A DNA stretch of 64,000 nt from Tardiphaga sp. (GCA_030147505.1 JASBVG010000031.1:62001-126000); one strand, 5' to 3'; positions 38,422-47,462 are shown, counted from the stretch's first letter. A program made the numbers and translations. Notes: generated by a model from the letters alone, not told the origin.

Positions 38422-39686
38422 CGTGCGCTCCCCCGAGCCAGTGCAAACGGATTGCCGACAAGCCCCTCGATGGTGGCGACGGCGACATGGAAATTCTGTT
38501 GGGCTTCCTGTTCACGCAGACGGGCCTGCGCGACGCTCGCCTGCGCATCCAGCACTTCGAGCAGCGTGTAGCGGCCTTGGCCGTAGCCTTCGAAGATCGC
38601 GTCGGCGGCGTCCTTGGACTTCGGAATAGCGCTCTCGCGGAGGATCGCGAGCTCGCGCAGCGAGCCGGTCAGAGAGTCGTAGGCCCTGCCCGCGATCACG
38701 ATCAGCGTGTTGCGATTGCCCTGACGCTCGGCAGCGGTCTTGGCCAGGCTCTCCTGCGCCGAGAGAATGTTGCCCTGGTTCTGATCGAAGATCGGGATCG
38801 GCACCGACACCGACAGACGGACCGCGCTGTCGCCGGTCTCGTTGTAGCGGCGCATGCCGGCCGCGACCGTGACGTCCGGATACGGCTTGAGGCGTGCGAG
38901 GAGCAGTTCCGCATTCCGCTGCGCGTAGATCGCCTTCCAGCGGACGAGCTGCGGGTTCGCCTCGATGGCGGCGACGACCGACTGGAAGCTCGGCGGCCTG
39001 CCGACCGCATCGAGACGTCCGGATACCGAGCTGAACTTCGGAGCGGTATCGCCCATCAGGATCGCGAGTTCGCGCCGAGCAGTTGCGAGGGACGCCTTGG
39101 TGCGTTCGAGGTCCGCCTTCACAAGTGCCGAGGCGACTTCGGCACGGCCAGTTTCCGCTATCGACGATGCGCCGGCGTCCACGCGACGCTGCAGCAGCGG
39201 CGTGAGCTTGTTGATCGCCTCCACCTGTTCCTCGAGAATGTGGATCCGTCGCTGCAGACCAAGGACACTCACGAACGCGATGGCGGTTTCCGACAGCACT
39301 TCGAGACGGACGGCCTGTCGCCCGATGCCGGCGGCATCGAGACCGGCTTGGCCGGCCGAGATCCGCGCGTCGCGCTTGCCCCAGAGCTCGAACATCTGGC
39401 TGACCTGAAGCGTGGACTGCGCGGATCGGGTTCCGCGATATGCACCGGACCCGAACGAGTCGTCCTGTTCGTAGGAAATGTCCGGATTGATCAGAGCGCC
39501 GGCCTGGATGCGCTGACCTCGGGCGATTCCGACGTCACGCTCGGCTGCGGTCAGGCGTGGGCTGGCGGCGAGCGCGCGCTGCAGCGCCGCCCCCATGGTG
39601 AGGGTTTGCGAATGGGCCACCCCCGTCGGCAAAGCGACGAGCAGCACAGCCGCGCACGCGAGACGCGTGGCGTATTTCGAGAACAT
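38418..39686 (-). CDS. czcC: TolC-family outer-membrane channel (CzcC)
   Basis: A 422-residue outer-membrane efflux protein. The signal peptide starts MFSKYATRLACAAVLLVALP. Two OEP repeats of long helices follow, the first with ALAASPRLTAAERDVGIARG and the second from roughly residue 240, with the typical LARLKPYPDVTVAAGMRR strand and SVPIPIFDQNQGN segment. It completes the tripartite Czc pump. About 50 bases separate it from the small gene upstream. Confidence 0.92.
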   Translation of the reverse strand: MFSKYATRLACAAVLLVALPTGVAHSQTLTMGAALQRALAASPRLTAAERDVGIARGQRIQAGALINPDISYEQDDSFGSGAYRGTRSAQSTLQVSQMFELWGKRDARISAGQAGLDAAGIGRQAVRLEVLSETAIAFVSVLGLQRRIHILEEQVEAINKLTPLLQRRVDAGASSIAETGRAEVASALVKADLERTKASLATARRELAILMGDTAPKFSSVSGRLDAVGRPPSFQSVVAAIEANPQLVRWKAIYAQRNAELLLARLKPYPDVTVAAGMRRYNETGDSAVRLSVSVPIPIFDQNQGNILSAQESLAKTAAERQGNRNTLIVIAGRAYDSLTGSLRELAILRESAIPKSKDAADAIFEGYGQGRYTLLEVLDAQASVAQARLREQEAQQNFHVAVATIEGLVGNPFALARGSAR

Positions 39687-39740
39687 GATGAAAGCCTGAC
39701 GAACGACGGATTCTGGGCGCGATGCGCCCGGCGACTACGT

Positions 39741-40103
39741 TCAGGTCAGGGATTTGGGGGGCGGAGGATCGATGCCACGCGGAAGCGAGCGGCGTTCCAC
39801 GTCATGGGCGACCGCCGAGCGGCTAGAGATCTCGGCGGTGAGGACGGTGCCAACCAGCGGTGCTGGCATGGAGACCGTGAAGCAGCCGTGGCAGTGATGA
39901 TCCGCGACGATGCCCTTGTCGGAGTGACCAGGTTCCTGATCGACAAGCGAGACGATGGTCGCCCCGTTCGCGTTGGTCACATCCAGTTCGAACAGCCCGT
40001 GCATGGCACCGGCGAATAGATACGACGCCAGCACGACCATGACCAAAGCCTTGCGCGAGAAGCGCAGCGGGCCGTGGCGGAAGATGCGGGCGAAAAGGGT
40101 CAC
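39741..40103 (-). CDS. Small His/Cys membrane-anchored protein at the head of the czc operon
   Basis: About 120 residues: basic N-terminus, one hydrophobic helix (VMVVLASYLFAGAMHGLF), then DHHCHGCF (possible metal-binding His/Cys cluster) and a Pro-rich end, DPPPPKSLT. It shares this plan with the protein at 44680-45039. GTG 40103 is chosen as start; the frame is open to ATG 40169. Probably a DUF2946-like periplasmic metal-related protein; function unproven. Confidence 0.6.
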   Translation of the reverse strand: MTLFARIFRHGPLRFSRKALVMVVLASYLFAGAMHGLFELDVTNANGATIVSLVDQEPGHSDKGIVADHHCHGCFTVSMPAPLVGTVLTAEISSRSAVAHDVERRSLPRGIDPPPPKSLT

Positions 40104-40185
40104 TATCGATGTCTCTTTCGAATTATTCGAGTGAGGTAGCACGGTTCGATGAATCCTGTCGATCCGCAATACTATAACAATTTCA

Positions 40186-40229
40186 ATTATACGCAGGTAT
40201 GTATCGCCTGCGTGCAGGTATCTATCTGC
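40186..40229 (-). promoter_or_regulatory. czc operon promoter with tandem dyads
   Basis: A consensus TATAAT -10 box on the minus strand (40191-40186) is immediately preceded by two 13-base direct repeats, GCAGGTATGTATC at 40193 and GCAGGTATCTATC at 40214 (plus-strand reading), spaced 21 bases, i.e. two helical turns. Each is part of a dyad ending in CTGC. The layout suggests a metal-responsive activator or repressor bound over the -35 region. Confidence 0.6.
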
Positions 40230-40235
40230 GCGATG

Positions 40236-40712
40236 TTACTCGACGATGACCTCTCCGCGACTTTCGGTCTCCGCATGCCCCGGAACGAGACATGCATATT
40301 CGAATGTGCCGGTATTGATGAACTGCCATTGTAGTTCCACAGTCGATTTGGGCTTCATGACGCGACCATTCACTTCGTGGCGTTCCAGATCCGGAGCAAT
40401 TCTCATCGACTCGGCGTGCCCCAAGTTCTCCGTTGCCGTTCCCAGAACGAATTCATGCTTAACAGCGGTATCATTACGTACCGTGAACCTCACGACGTCT
40501 CCCTTCTTGAACCTCAACTGCCTGGGAGAGACGTCGAGCTTTCCGCCCTGCTCCGAGAAGACCACGGCGACGGTCTTCGCCTTCCACTTTCCCTTCACCG
40601 GCTGGCCTGCGGCATAGTTGTAGTGGGAATCGATGGCCGGCACGCGCGGACCCGCCTCAGCGAGCGTTGTCCCGGTGATCAAGGCAGCGGCGGCGATGCA
40701 AATGCGTAACAA
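40236..40712 (-). CDS. Cupredoxin-domain protein, TTG start
   Basis: A 158-residue periplasmic blue-copper-like fold. The signal peptide is LRICIAAAALITGTTLAEA. Conserved beta-barrel segments are LRFKKGDVVRFTVRNDT, the first ligand His in VKHEFVLG, and the C-terminal ligand loop FEYACLVPGHAETES (Cys and His). The axial Met normally following the His is missing (Glu/Ser there), so copper binding may differ. AGGAG 7 bases upstream of TTG 40712 supports this start. It ends only about 45 bases before the czc promoter box. Confidence 0.82.
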   Translation of the reverse strand: MLRICIAAAALITGTTLAEAGPRVPAIDSHYNYAAGQPVKGKWKAKTVAVVFSEQGGKLDVSPRQLRFKKGDVVRFTVRNDTAVKHEFVLGTATENLGHAESMRIAPDLERHEVNGRVMKPKSTVELQWQFINTGTFEYACLVPGHAETESRGEVIVE

Positions 40713-40753
40713 GTTTCAACTCCTGAGTCGTCGTGATCGGTGGCGACCGCACA

Positions 40754-41815
40754 TCATGCGGCCCTGCCCGATCTGTAGTTCAATGCGGGCCGTTCGATGA
40801 CGAACCACGAAATCGTCGCCAACGGCACCACGCAGACGAACGACCAGAGAGCGAAAGCCGGAAGCGAGATGCCGGGTGCGAACGTCAGCAACGCCTGCTG
40901 CACGGGCCACCCGTAGATGTAGGTCCCGTATGAAATATCGTTCTGTTGCGTCCATCGCGTGACGGCACCGAAATCCATCGCGCCTGCGACGACGGCGACA
41001 TGCGCCGTGAAAATGATGCAGGTGACCGCCGACAACGACGTTCCCGCGAACGCGATGACCGCGGAGAAGGATATCGGCAGCAGCCACGGCGTCACCGGCA
41101 GGACATCGCGCCCGCGATGCGCCAGGACGCCGAGCAGGAAGCAGAGCCCGTAGCGGCTCAGATGAAAGGGCCAGAGCTTGTCGACGGTACCGACGAGCGC
41201 CTGTGATCCCGGTTGAAGGGCGATGGTCCCGATCGCCGTCAGTAATATCGAGATCATCAGGAACGCCACGGACCTGCGCAGGCCCATCGCCTGGGCGATG
41301 CCGAGCCCCGCGTAGGCCGCGATCTCATACTTCAACGTCCAAAGCGGCTCGTTGACTGCGGAAGCGTATGGCAGATCGCCGAACAGACCGGGCGGCGCCG
41401 GTGCCTGCTGGAAGCGGGCAAGCACGGTCGCCGGATAGGTCCACGTCGTGATGTCGGTGAAATAGACCGTCAGTGCCGCCGTCGTCAAAACAGGGCCGGC
41501 GATCATCGCGAACCACAGTCCGTATGCGAACAACGCCGGCACGATGCGGAGAAGTCTCGCGAGCGCGAACCGTCGAAGGTCGGGATTTCGATCGAGCGAC
41601 CGCGAGAGCAACAGCCCCGACAGCACGAAAAACAAGTTCACGGCGTGCTGACCGAGCGTGAACGATGTCCAAGACGAAAGCGGCTCCGGGGTCCCTGGCC
41701 CATGTCTCAGAATGAACAGATGCGAGACGATGACCGAAGCCGCAGCGACGAGCCGGACAAGATTGAAGGAATTGCGATCGGACTGCAGTCTCTCCGAAAG
41801 AACCGCGCCGAACAT
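40754..41815 (-). CDS. Acyltransferase 3 family membrane protein
   Basis: A 353-residue integral membrane protein with about ten transmembrane helices. The acyltransferase-3 start is visible: FNLVRLVAAASVIVSHLFIL with the essential R-x10-H arrangement, then FTLGQHAVNLFFVLSGLLLS and RLLRIVPALFAYGLWF. Such enzymes O-acylate polysaccharides or lipids. ATG 41815 places the start just before the first motif; the open frame runs to 42004 but the extra residues are unlike the family. Confidence 0.85.
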   Translation of the reverse strand: MFGAVLSERLQSDRNSFNLVRLVAAASVIVSHLFILRHGPGTPEPLSSWTSFTLGQHAVNLFFVLSGLLLSRSLDRNPDLRRFALARLLRIVPALFAYGLWFAMIAGPVLTTAALTVYFTDITTWTYPATVLARFQQAPAPPGLFGDLPYASAVNEPLWTLKYEIAAYAGLGIAQAMGLRRSVAFLMISILLTAIGTIALQPGSQALVGTVDKLWPFHLSRYGLCFLLGVLAHRGRDVLPVTPWLLPISFSAVIAFAGTSLSAVTCIIFTAHVAVVAGAMDFGAVTRWTQQNDISYGTYIYGWPVQQALLTFAPGISLPAFALWSFVCVVPLATISWFVIERPALNYRSGRAA

Positions 41816-41961
41816 GGCAATCCAGTGCTCCCCAACGATCAATTTGGATGCGCCCTCCGAGCGGGGGTGTTCGCCGGAGAGCGCCTCCGCCCGGCGCACC
41901 GGGGCACGACGGACATTCCAACCGAAGTCACCACAACGACGGAGGGAAACTTGAAATGGGA

Positions 41962-41991
41962 GCGCCTCCAGCCGGGCATGGCCGGAGGCGC
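41962..41991 (-). terminator. Hairpin downstream of the major porin gene
   Basis: 12-base arms 41962-41973 and 41980-41991 (11 of 12 paired) about 90 bases after the porin stop, read on the minus strand. The following sequence is only weakly T-rich. Confidence 0.55.
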
Positions 41992-42078
41992 CTTGGAGGT
42001 TCACGAAGCCCTGACGAGGGGCCCAGCGAACATCTCACCCGCGAGGAAGGGAAATCCGGTGCGGATGAGAATTGGAGA

Positions 42079-43608
42079 TCAGAACGAGCGCAGGATCTGG
42101 ACGGCGCCGTTGTAGAGGTTCTGATCCTGCGTCTGCAGCACGGTGCCAGCCGGCTTGCCGAGCATACCGCCGGTATTGGTGGTGTAGGTACCGTTCAGGT
42201 TCTGATCGAGGCGGCTGTAGGTGAACTGCGCCGACAAGGTCAGGTTACGGACCGGCGTCCACGCGGTGCGCGTACCGATCTGCGCCAGTGCCAGGTCGAA
42301 GTTGCCGGTGCCCGCGAAGACGCCCGCACGCGCCGCTGCAGCCGACGACGAGTTGAAGCCCGGACCGCCCGCGCCACCGCCTTGGAAGGCAGCCAGCATC
42401 TGAGCGTTACCGTCGCCGTAGGAAATCTGGCTGTAGTTGCCAAACAGCGACGTGCGCCAGGCGGGGTTCCAATAGTGTTCGTAGAACGCGCTGACCTGCC
42501 AGGCTTCGCTCTGGATGATCTGGCCGCCCGGAGCGAACACGCCGTCGAGCACGTAACCGAAGCCCGCGGTGTTGCCGCTGACCCTGTTGTATCGGCCGCC
42601 GCCGATCACGTCGGTCGTGCCACCGAAGATGTACTTGGCGGCGCCCTTGCCATAGGAGGCTTCGAGCTTCAGGCTGTCGCCGGCACCCGTCGGCAGGTTC
42701 TTGAACTCGACGGCACCGGTGACGGCGAAGCCGAAGCTGTTGTCCGCGTGACCGGTGTTCTCGGTGCCCGCGTAGAAGCCCGGGGTGATCGTGTGCATCG
42801 CGGCACCGAAGTGCAGCGTGCCCCAGGCCTGATCGAGGCGAAGGTTGCCGACGACGTCAGGAATCTGATTGCCGCCGTACGAATTGCCGAGGAAGGAGTT
42901 CGAGCTCGAACCGTAGAACGTGCCCGTGAACGTGCTCGCACCGGGGCCGACGATGAAGGTGTTCGTGTTCCAGAGTCCGGCGTTGCGATAGGGCGACGCA
43001 TTCTCCAGCGAGATCGAAGCAGACACGCCGTTGCCGAACGAAGCAGTGTACGAAAGCTGCGGAATACCCGTGGCATTGAAGGAACCAGCATTGAAGCCCG
43101 ACGAAATCGTCGGACGCGACAACGTCCACTGCGGATCGAACTGCGAAACCGCCTTGCCGAAGGTGAAGCCCGCGAACTGGATGAACGCGTAGTCGACTTC
43201 AGTGTAGCCACCGGCGATCGATTCACGGTTCTGCAGGAAGTCGAACTGGATGTTGGCATAGGTACGGACGACGCCGTAGTCCGTGGCCGTGCGCGTGTCG
43301 GTCGTGAGGTTGATGCGCTCACGGGTAGTGTAGTTGTCCTTGGTCCAGAGATTGTTGCCGCCGGCACCGCCCTGCCAGAACGGCGTGTCGTAGGTACCGC
43401 CGTTGAACGCGGTGTCGAGGCGAATGGCGCCGCCGATCTTGATGCAGGTGTCGGTGCCCGGGATGTAGTAGAAGCCCGCGCCATACAGCGAGCAGACCTT
43501 CACATACTCGACCGCCTTCGCCTTCATCGGCAGATCGGCCGCCTGGGCCACACTCAGGACCGACAGGCTGGCCGCAGTCCCCAAGATAGTCGTCTTCAAG
43601 AAATTCAT
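42079..43608 (-). CDS. Major porin of the alphaproteobacterial Porin_2 family
   Basis: A 509-residue outer-membrane porin. Signal peptide MNFLKTTILGTAASLSVLSV ending AQA, then ADLPMKAKAVEYVKVCSLYG and the conserved FYYIPGTDTCIKIGGAIRLD: two Cys close to the N-terminus, a hallmark of Omp2-like alphaproteobacterial porins. Many repeated beta strands follow. The frame continues to NLYNGAVQILRSF with terminal Phe. AAGGAG at 43617-43622 is 8 bases from ATG 43608, better than ATG 43614. Carries small solutes across the outer membrane. Confidence 0.9.
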   Translation of the reverse strand: MNFLKTTILGTAASLSVLSVAQAADLPMKAKAVEYVKVCSLYGAGFYYIPGTDTCIKIGGAIRLDTAFNGGTYDTPFWQGGAGGNNLWTKDNYTTRERINLTTDTRTATDYGVVRTYANIQFDFLQNRESIAGGYTEVDYAFIQFAGFTFGKAVSQFDPQWTLSRPTISSGFNAGSFNATGIPQLSYTASFGNGVSASISLENASPYRNAGLWNTNTFIVGPGASTFTGTFYGSSSNSFLGNSYGGNQIPDVVGNLRLDQAWGTLHFGAAMHTITPGFYAGTENTGHADNSFGFAVTGAVEFKNLPTGAGDSLKLEASYGKGAAKYIFGGTTDVIGGGRYNRVSGNTAGFGYVLDGVFAPGGQIIQSEAWQVSAFYEHYWNPAWRTSLFGNYSQISYGDGNAQMLAAFQGGGAGGPGFNSSSAAAARAGVFAGTGNFDLALAQIGTRTAWTPVRNLTLSAQFTYSRLDQNLNGTYTTNTGGMLGKPAGTVLQTQDQNLYNGAVQILRSF

Positions 43609-43942
43609 TTTCATCTCTCCTTGTGCAGCGAGACTTTGCAGGTCGGCCCGCGAGCGAGCATTCCTGTTCAATCGATGCGTCCTACTCGAACGAGCGCTCA
43701 TCACGCTCAGGCACTCCGCGCATTCGATAAGGAGGTGTCCCCCAAAACTCCGCGACGAGATATGAATTCGCGCACACCGCGAGAGCAACCTCGTTTTGAT
43801 AGTTGAGCGCCCCCCGCACTCGCTTTCCAGATCGACGTGACAAAAGACCAGCGCAGAAAAAGCATGAGTTCTTCAGTCAATTTGATCAGACACCGACGGA
43901 AAATGTAGTTCGTCCCGCCGATATGTCCGCGCGATCGTTGCA
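43609..43942. other. Intergenic stretch upstream of the major porin
   Basis: About 330 bases, moderately AT-rich, presumably holding the porin promoter and leader. No ORF with family resemblance, repeat or RNA gene recognised. Confidence 0.4.
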
Positions 43943-44383
43943 CTATTCGCCAGCAGCGACGAGGAGCATTGCCCGCCCCAACCGTCGTCGCATCGTGATC
44001 AACCTGTCCGAGAGTTCCTGCAGTGGCTGATCTTCCAACTCGCCGCACACATGCTTTTCGATCGCGCTCTTCGCCGATTCGAGATCTCGAAGACGCTGTT
44101 TGGCGAGCTCCGTGACGGCGAGCAAAACCAGGCGTTTGTCTTCTGCGGACTGAGAGCGGCGCAAGATACCTTGCTCCTCGAGGATCTTCGACTGAGCCGA
44201 TACGAAGGATCCGTCCACGTTCAGCAGCGCGGCGACATCACGGACCGATACACCCTCTCCTTCGCCGAGCCCGTCGACCGCCATGATAAGAAGCCATTGC
44301 GATCCGGTCACGCCGATACGCCGCCCCAAAAGGTCGGCGATGCGGTTCACGTAGACGCCGATCGCCGTCAGGTCCCAGACCAT
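43943..44383 (-). CDS. MarR-family regulator, probably N-terminally disrupted
   Basis: A 146-residue winged-helix regulator: GVTGSQWLLIMAVDGLGEGE, recognition region VSVRDVAALLNVDGSFVSAQ, wing SQSAEDKRLVLLAVTELAK. The frame is open upstream of ATG 44383 to ATG 44467, which has a strong ribosome-binding site (AAGGGGGA), except for one in-frame TAG at 44410-44408 (codon 20). The ATG at 44383 itself has no good ribosome-binding site. So the natural gene was probably 44467-43943 and a single nonsense change may have inactivated it or lowered its expression. It lies upstream of the major porin on the same strand. Confidence 0.75.
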   Translation of the reverse strand: MVWDLTAIGVYVNRIADLLGRRIGVTGSQWLLIMAVDGLGEGEGVSVRDVAALLNVDGSFVSAQSKILEEQGILRRSQSAEDKRLVLLAVTELAKQRLRDLESAKSAIEKHVCGELEDQPLQELSDRLITMRRRLGRAMLLVAAGE

Positions 44384-44679
44384 GCGTCGACCGATATCGT
44401 CGTCGTTCTAGAGGGCATCCTGAAGGCTTTCCGACATCCCGTCGAATAGGGGCCTCGTCGTCTTCATGTGTTGTCCCCCTTCCGGAGATGCACGCGGCAC
44501 GCTGAAATCGCGCGCGCTCCGCCGCGGGGACGGCTCTGGCGGGAAATGGACGGCGAAATCGGAGCGTTGATCGCCGGGAGAAGACGCGCATGCGCAGTTG
44601 GCGCCGCAGCCTTGAGAAATGGCATGACAAATACCTGATGAAGTCGATCGGAGACGCCGAGGCGCCTGACGGCATTCGC

Positions 44680-45039
44680 TCAGATGAAGAATTTCGGAGG
44701 GGGACTATCCGGACCAGCCACGCGGACGACGCCCATGTGGGTCGTCGGAATGATCATCGGCGCAGGCGCCACGGCGTGCGATATCTTGGCAACGTCGGGG
44801 GCGAGTGCGTTGGCACAGGTGGGGCAGTGATCGCATGCTCCCAGCACCAACTTGCTCTTCTCGGCGCCCCCATCGGATACGGCTACGACGGTCGACTGAG
44901 ATACCGCCGAAGCGTGTGCGCAGTCGGAATGATGAAGGAGACCAGTGAAAAGATACGCGAATGCAACGAACATCAACACGACGCGACGCAAAACATGCTT
45001 CGCTCTCATCGGATTCGATCGTGTGATTTCACCTCGCAT
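44680..45039 (-). CDS. Small His/Cys membrane-anchored protein, paralogue of the 39741 gene
   Basis: A 119-residue protein: basic N-terminus, hydrophobic helix (VVLMFVAFAYLFTGLLHHSD), then ACDHCPTCANAL (CxxC flanked by His) and a Pro-rich end (DSPPPKFFI). The arrangement matches the protein at the head of the czc operon and suggests a periplasmic metal-related role (DUF2946-like). ATG 45009 is an alternative start. Divergent from dedA. Confidence 0.6.
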   Translation of the reverse strand: MRGEITRSNPMRAKHVLRRVVLMFVAFAYLFTGLLHHSDCAHASAVSQSTVVAVSDGGAEKSKLVLGACDHCPTCANALAPDVAKISHAVAPAPMIIPTTHMGVVRVAGPDSPPPKFFI

Positions 45040-45276
45040 GTGCTTCGCATAACAAAACGATCACGCGAGGCAAAGTATAAATCGAATCTCTCGACGTCGA
45101 GCGACCTGCAAATCAGCGCGATCGCATGCTGCGATCACGCGTCGTCTCATCTGAAATTTGATAGTTTGCGCGACATTCGATCATGGGCGGTATCCACGTC
45201 GATCTGTATCGTCGTGTTTGAAACAATATCGGATGACCTGCGTTCCCATGCGTCACATTGTCGAAGGAGTAGTTGA

Positions 45277-45879
45277 ATGACGGATTTCGTGACCGCAACG
45301 GTCGAGCGTGCCGGCGCGTTGGGAATCTTCCTTCTCATGCTGATCGAGAATCTGTTTCCGCCGATCCCATCCGAGCTCGTCATGCCGCTCGCCGGCTTCG
45401 TCGCATCTCGCGGACAACTCGGACTTCCGACAGTCATCGTCGCCGGAGTGGCTGGTTCCGTGATCGGCACGTTCTTCTGGTATGGTGTGGGACGCTGGCT
45501 GGGCGAGACGCGCCTCAAAGGATTCGCTGCTCGACACGGCAGGTGGCTCACTCTCAGCCCGGAAGACGTCGAGCGCGCAAATGCGTGGTTCGTCCGTCAT
45601 GGCGCCACCGCCCTGATCCTCGGACGCCTTGTACCGGGCGTGCGAACGCTGATCTCAGTCCCCGCCGGCATCTTTCGCGTCTCGCCCGCATGGTTTCTAC
45701 TACTTTCCACGATCGGCTCCGCGATCTGGACAGCCGCCCTCGCCTACGCTGGTTTCTTCTTCGGCTCGAACTACGGCACCGTCACCGGTGTCGTCGAGCC
45801 GATCGGCACCGGCATATTTGTCCTGGCCATCGCGATCTATCTCTACCGCGTCGCCACCTTCAACACGCAGGCCCGCTGA
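45277..45879 (+). CDS. DedA-family membrane protein
   Basis: A 200-residue inner-membrane protein of the DedA/VTT superfamily, proposed lipid scramblases. Characteristic elements: the N-terminal re-entrant segment with LIENLFPPIPSELVMPLAGF, GTFFWYGVGRWLG, then ALILGRLVPGVRTLISVPAG (conserved R-x2-P-x-R-T/G region) and three C-terminal helices. Starts 2 bases after a TAG with GAAGGAG upstream. No operon partner is evident. Confidence 0.92.
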   Translation: MTDFVTATVERAGALGIFLLMLIENLFPPIPSELVMPLAGFVASRGQLGLPTVIVAGVAGSVIGTFFWYGVGRWLGETRLKGFAARHGRWLTLSPEDVERANAWFVRHGATALILGRLVPGVRTLISVPAGIFRVSPAWFLLLSTIGSAIWTAALAYAGFFFGSNYGTVTGVVEPIGTGIFVLAIAIYLYRVATFNTQAR

Positions 45880-45919
45880 AGCGCGACGCCAACGTCTGCC
45901 CATGTGGCGAATACACCAT

Positions 45920-45941
45920 GATGAAATCCCATGATTTCATC
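45920..45941. repeat. Short perfect palindrome after dedA
   Basis: GATGAAATC-CCAT-GATTTCATC, 9-base arms. Its ATGATTTCATC core also occurs at 16571-16581, and the 23330 palindrome has a related centre. It may be an operator-like site; function unknown. Confidence 0.4.
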
Positions 45942-46087
45942 CGATAAGAATTCGTCGCGACAAGATTCGACAGCAGAGCAATGCATACCCTTCGCTCGCC
46001 ATCGACCTGGCCATCATCTACATATCGTCCGGCGTCCCGCACGCCTGTCGGTCAGTGAGCTCAACTTCAATCGATCCGGAGCCGGAC

Positions 46088-46249
46088 ATGGATTCTCCTC
46101 TTTGCGAGGCTTGCGATTCACCCATGGAGAAGGAAGGTGTCCGCCCGCTGCGGCCCGGGTTCGACGCCCACGTCTTCAGATGTCCGGATTGCGGCTTTCG
46201 TCGTGAACTCCCTCGCGACACGCGTTTCGCCAGCGACGAAGACCGATAG
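46088..46249 (+). CDS. Small zinc-ribbon protein (53 aa)
   Basis: Two Cys knuckles, CEACDSPME and FRCPDCGFRRE, separated by about 20 residues: a compact zinc ribbon as in rhizobial small regulators or chaperone-like proteins. ATG 46088 is supported by GGAGCC; GTG 46055 also open. Confidence 0.6.
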   Translation: MDSPLCEACDSPMEKEGVRPLRPGFDAHVFRCPDCGFRRELPRDTRFASDEDR

Positions 46250-46286
46250 AACCTAGTCCGACGTCCGAATTCGAACGTCGCCGGGT

Positions 46287-46442
46287 TCATTTCGTCTTTC
46301 CATCGGCGGCTGCGGTGCGCGCACCCTGCGCCTTGCAGTCGGTACATTGGGAACGCTGCACCTCGTAACCGGTGCGCCACGGATGCGGCCCCTTCCGATA
46401 GACGAGCATCTCGCCCCCGCATTTCTTGCAGACCTCCTTCAT
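46287..46442 (-). CDS. Small zinc-ribbon protein (51 aa)
   Basis: MKEVCKKCGGEMLVYRKGPH followed by QCTDCKAQ: two CxxC pairs about 30 residues apart, i.e. a treble-clef or ribbon fold. Convergent with the zinc-ribbon gene at 46088. Function unknown. Confidence 0.6.
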   Translation of the reverse strand: MKEVCKKCGGEMLVYRKGPHPWRTGYEVQRSQCTDCKAQGARTAAADGKTK

Positions 46443-46542
46443 CGCTCGCTCACCCGTCTCCGGCGTTCGATGATACGATCCCGCCATAGAACGCCCTCAC
46501 GCGGATGCCCTGCCGACATCGCCACGGACATCACCAAGCCTC

Positions 46543-47277
46543 TCACCGCTCGACCTCCGCCCGCAAGACTTCGACGAGCCGTGGCCGCTTCCGGCAGACA
46601 TAGGTCGTCCGACGCTGATTGTGGCCGATATTGCGCTTCATCCGTTCACAGTTGAAGCCGGCGCGGTCGAGCACCAGACGGATCTCCGCCTCGTCGTAGG
46701 TCGTCAGACCGAGCTCCTGCCTCAGCTTTCGGTACGGAGACACGGCCGTCTTCGCCAGACCGAGCACGGCGGCTCCGAGAAACCCTTCCTTCCTCGCAAG
46801 GCTCAACAAAGCGTAGGCGTCGGAAACGGCACCGCCTTCTCCGGAGACGATATCTCCGAGAACCAGCTTGCCGTCATCCTTCAGCAAGCGATCGAAGCTT
46901 GCCAAGGTCTTCCGCATGTCATCCGCGGTCATATACTGGGCGACGGAATGCATGACGACGACGTCGAACGAGGCGTCCGGAAAGACGTCAAGCTCCTTTG
47001 GAGCTACGACCATGATCTTCGGGTGGTTCGGAAAACGGACCTGAAGTTCCTCTCTCACCGAGGATGCGGCGTCGCAGAGGATGAGCTGGGCGGCCTTGTC
47101 CATCATTTCATGGACGGCGAAGTTCTTGCCGCACCCGAAATCCAGCACGGCGCTGCTATCGGGCAGATACGCAATGATGTCGCGGGTGACGAGCTGATCG
47201 TGCACGATCTTATGCTTCTGGTTCACGTAAATGTGGTGATCGGTATTCCAGAAACCGACCCAATCGAGCTTTTGCAC
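46543..47277 (-). CDS. Class I SAM-dependent methyltransferase
   Basis: A 244-residue Rossmann-fold methylase. Motif I reads AVLDFGCGKNFAVHEM, motif II LILCDAASSVREEL, motif IV ASFDVVVMHSVAQYM, then DRLLKDDGKLVLGDIVSGEG. Similar enzymes methylate small molecules or lipids. GTG 47277 with AAGGA upstream is the preferred start; the open frame to 47466 begins with unlikely basic sequence. Substrate unknown. Confidence 0.8.
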   Translation of the reverse strand: MQKLDWVGFWNTDHHIYVNQKHKIVHDQLVTRDIIAYLPDSSAVLDFGCGKNFAVHEMMDKAAQLILCDAASSVREELQVRFPNHPKIMVVAPKELDVFPDASFDVVVMHSVAQYMTADDMRKTLASFDRLLKDDGKLVLGDIVSGEGGAVSDAYALLSLARKEGFLGAAVLGLAKTAVSPYRKLRQELGLTTYDEAEIRLVLDRAGFNCERMKRNIGHNQRRTTYVCRKRPRLVEVLRAEVER

Positions 47278-47462
47278 GGGATATTCCTTCGAGCGACGGA
47301 TAGCCCCCGACACTGCAGGCAGGCCAATCCGTTTTGAATGACGAGACCTGAGCTTCGCCGTCACCGCGAAGCGCGCATCTTGCGCGTTCGCGGCTCCCGA
47401 ACGATCGGGACATGCGAAACTCCACGACGGGCGCTGAAAGCGCTGGGGATGCAGCGCCGACT

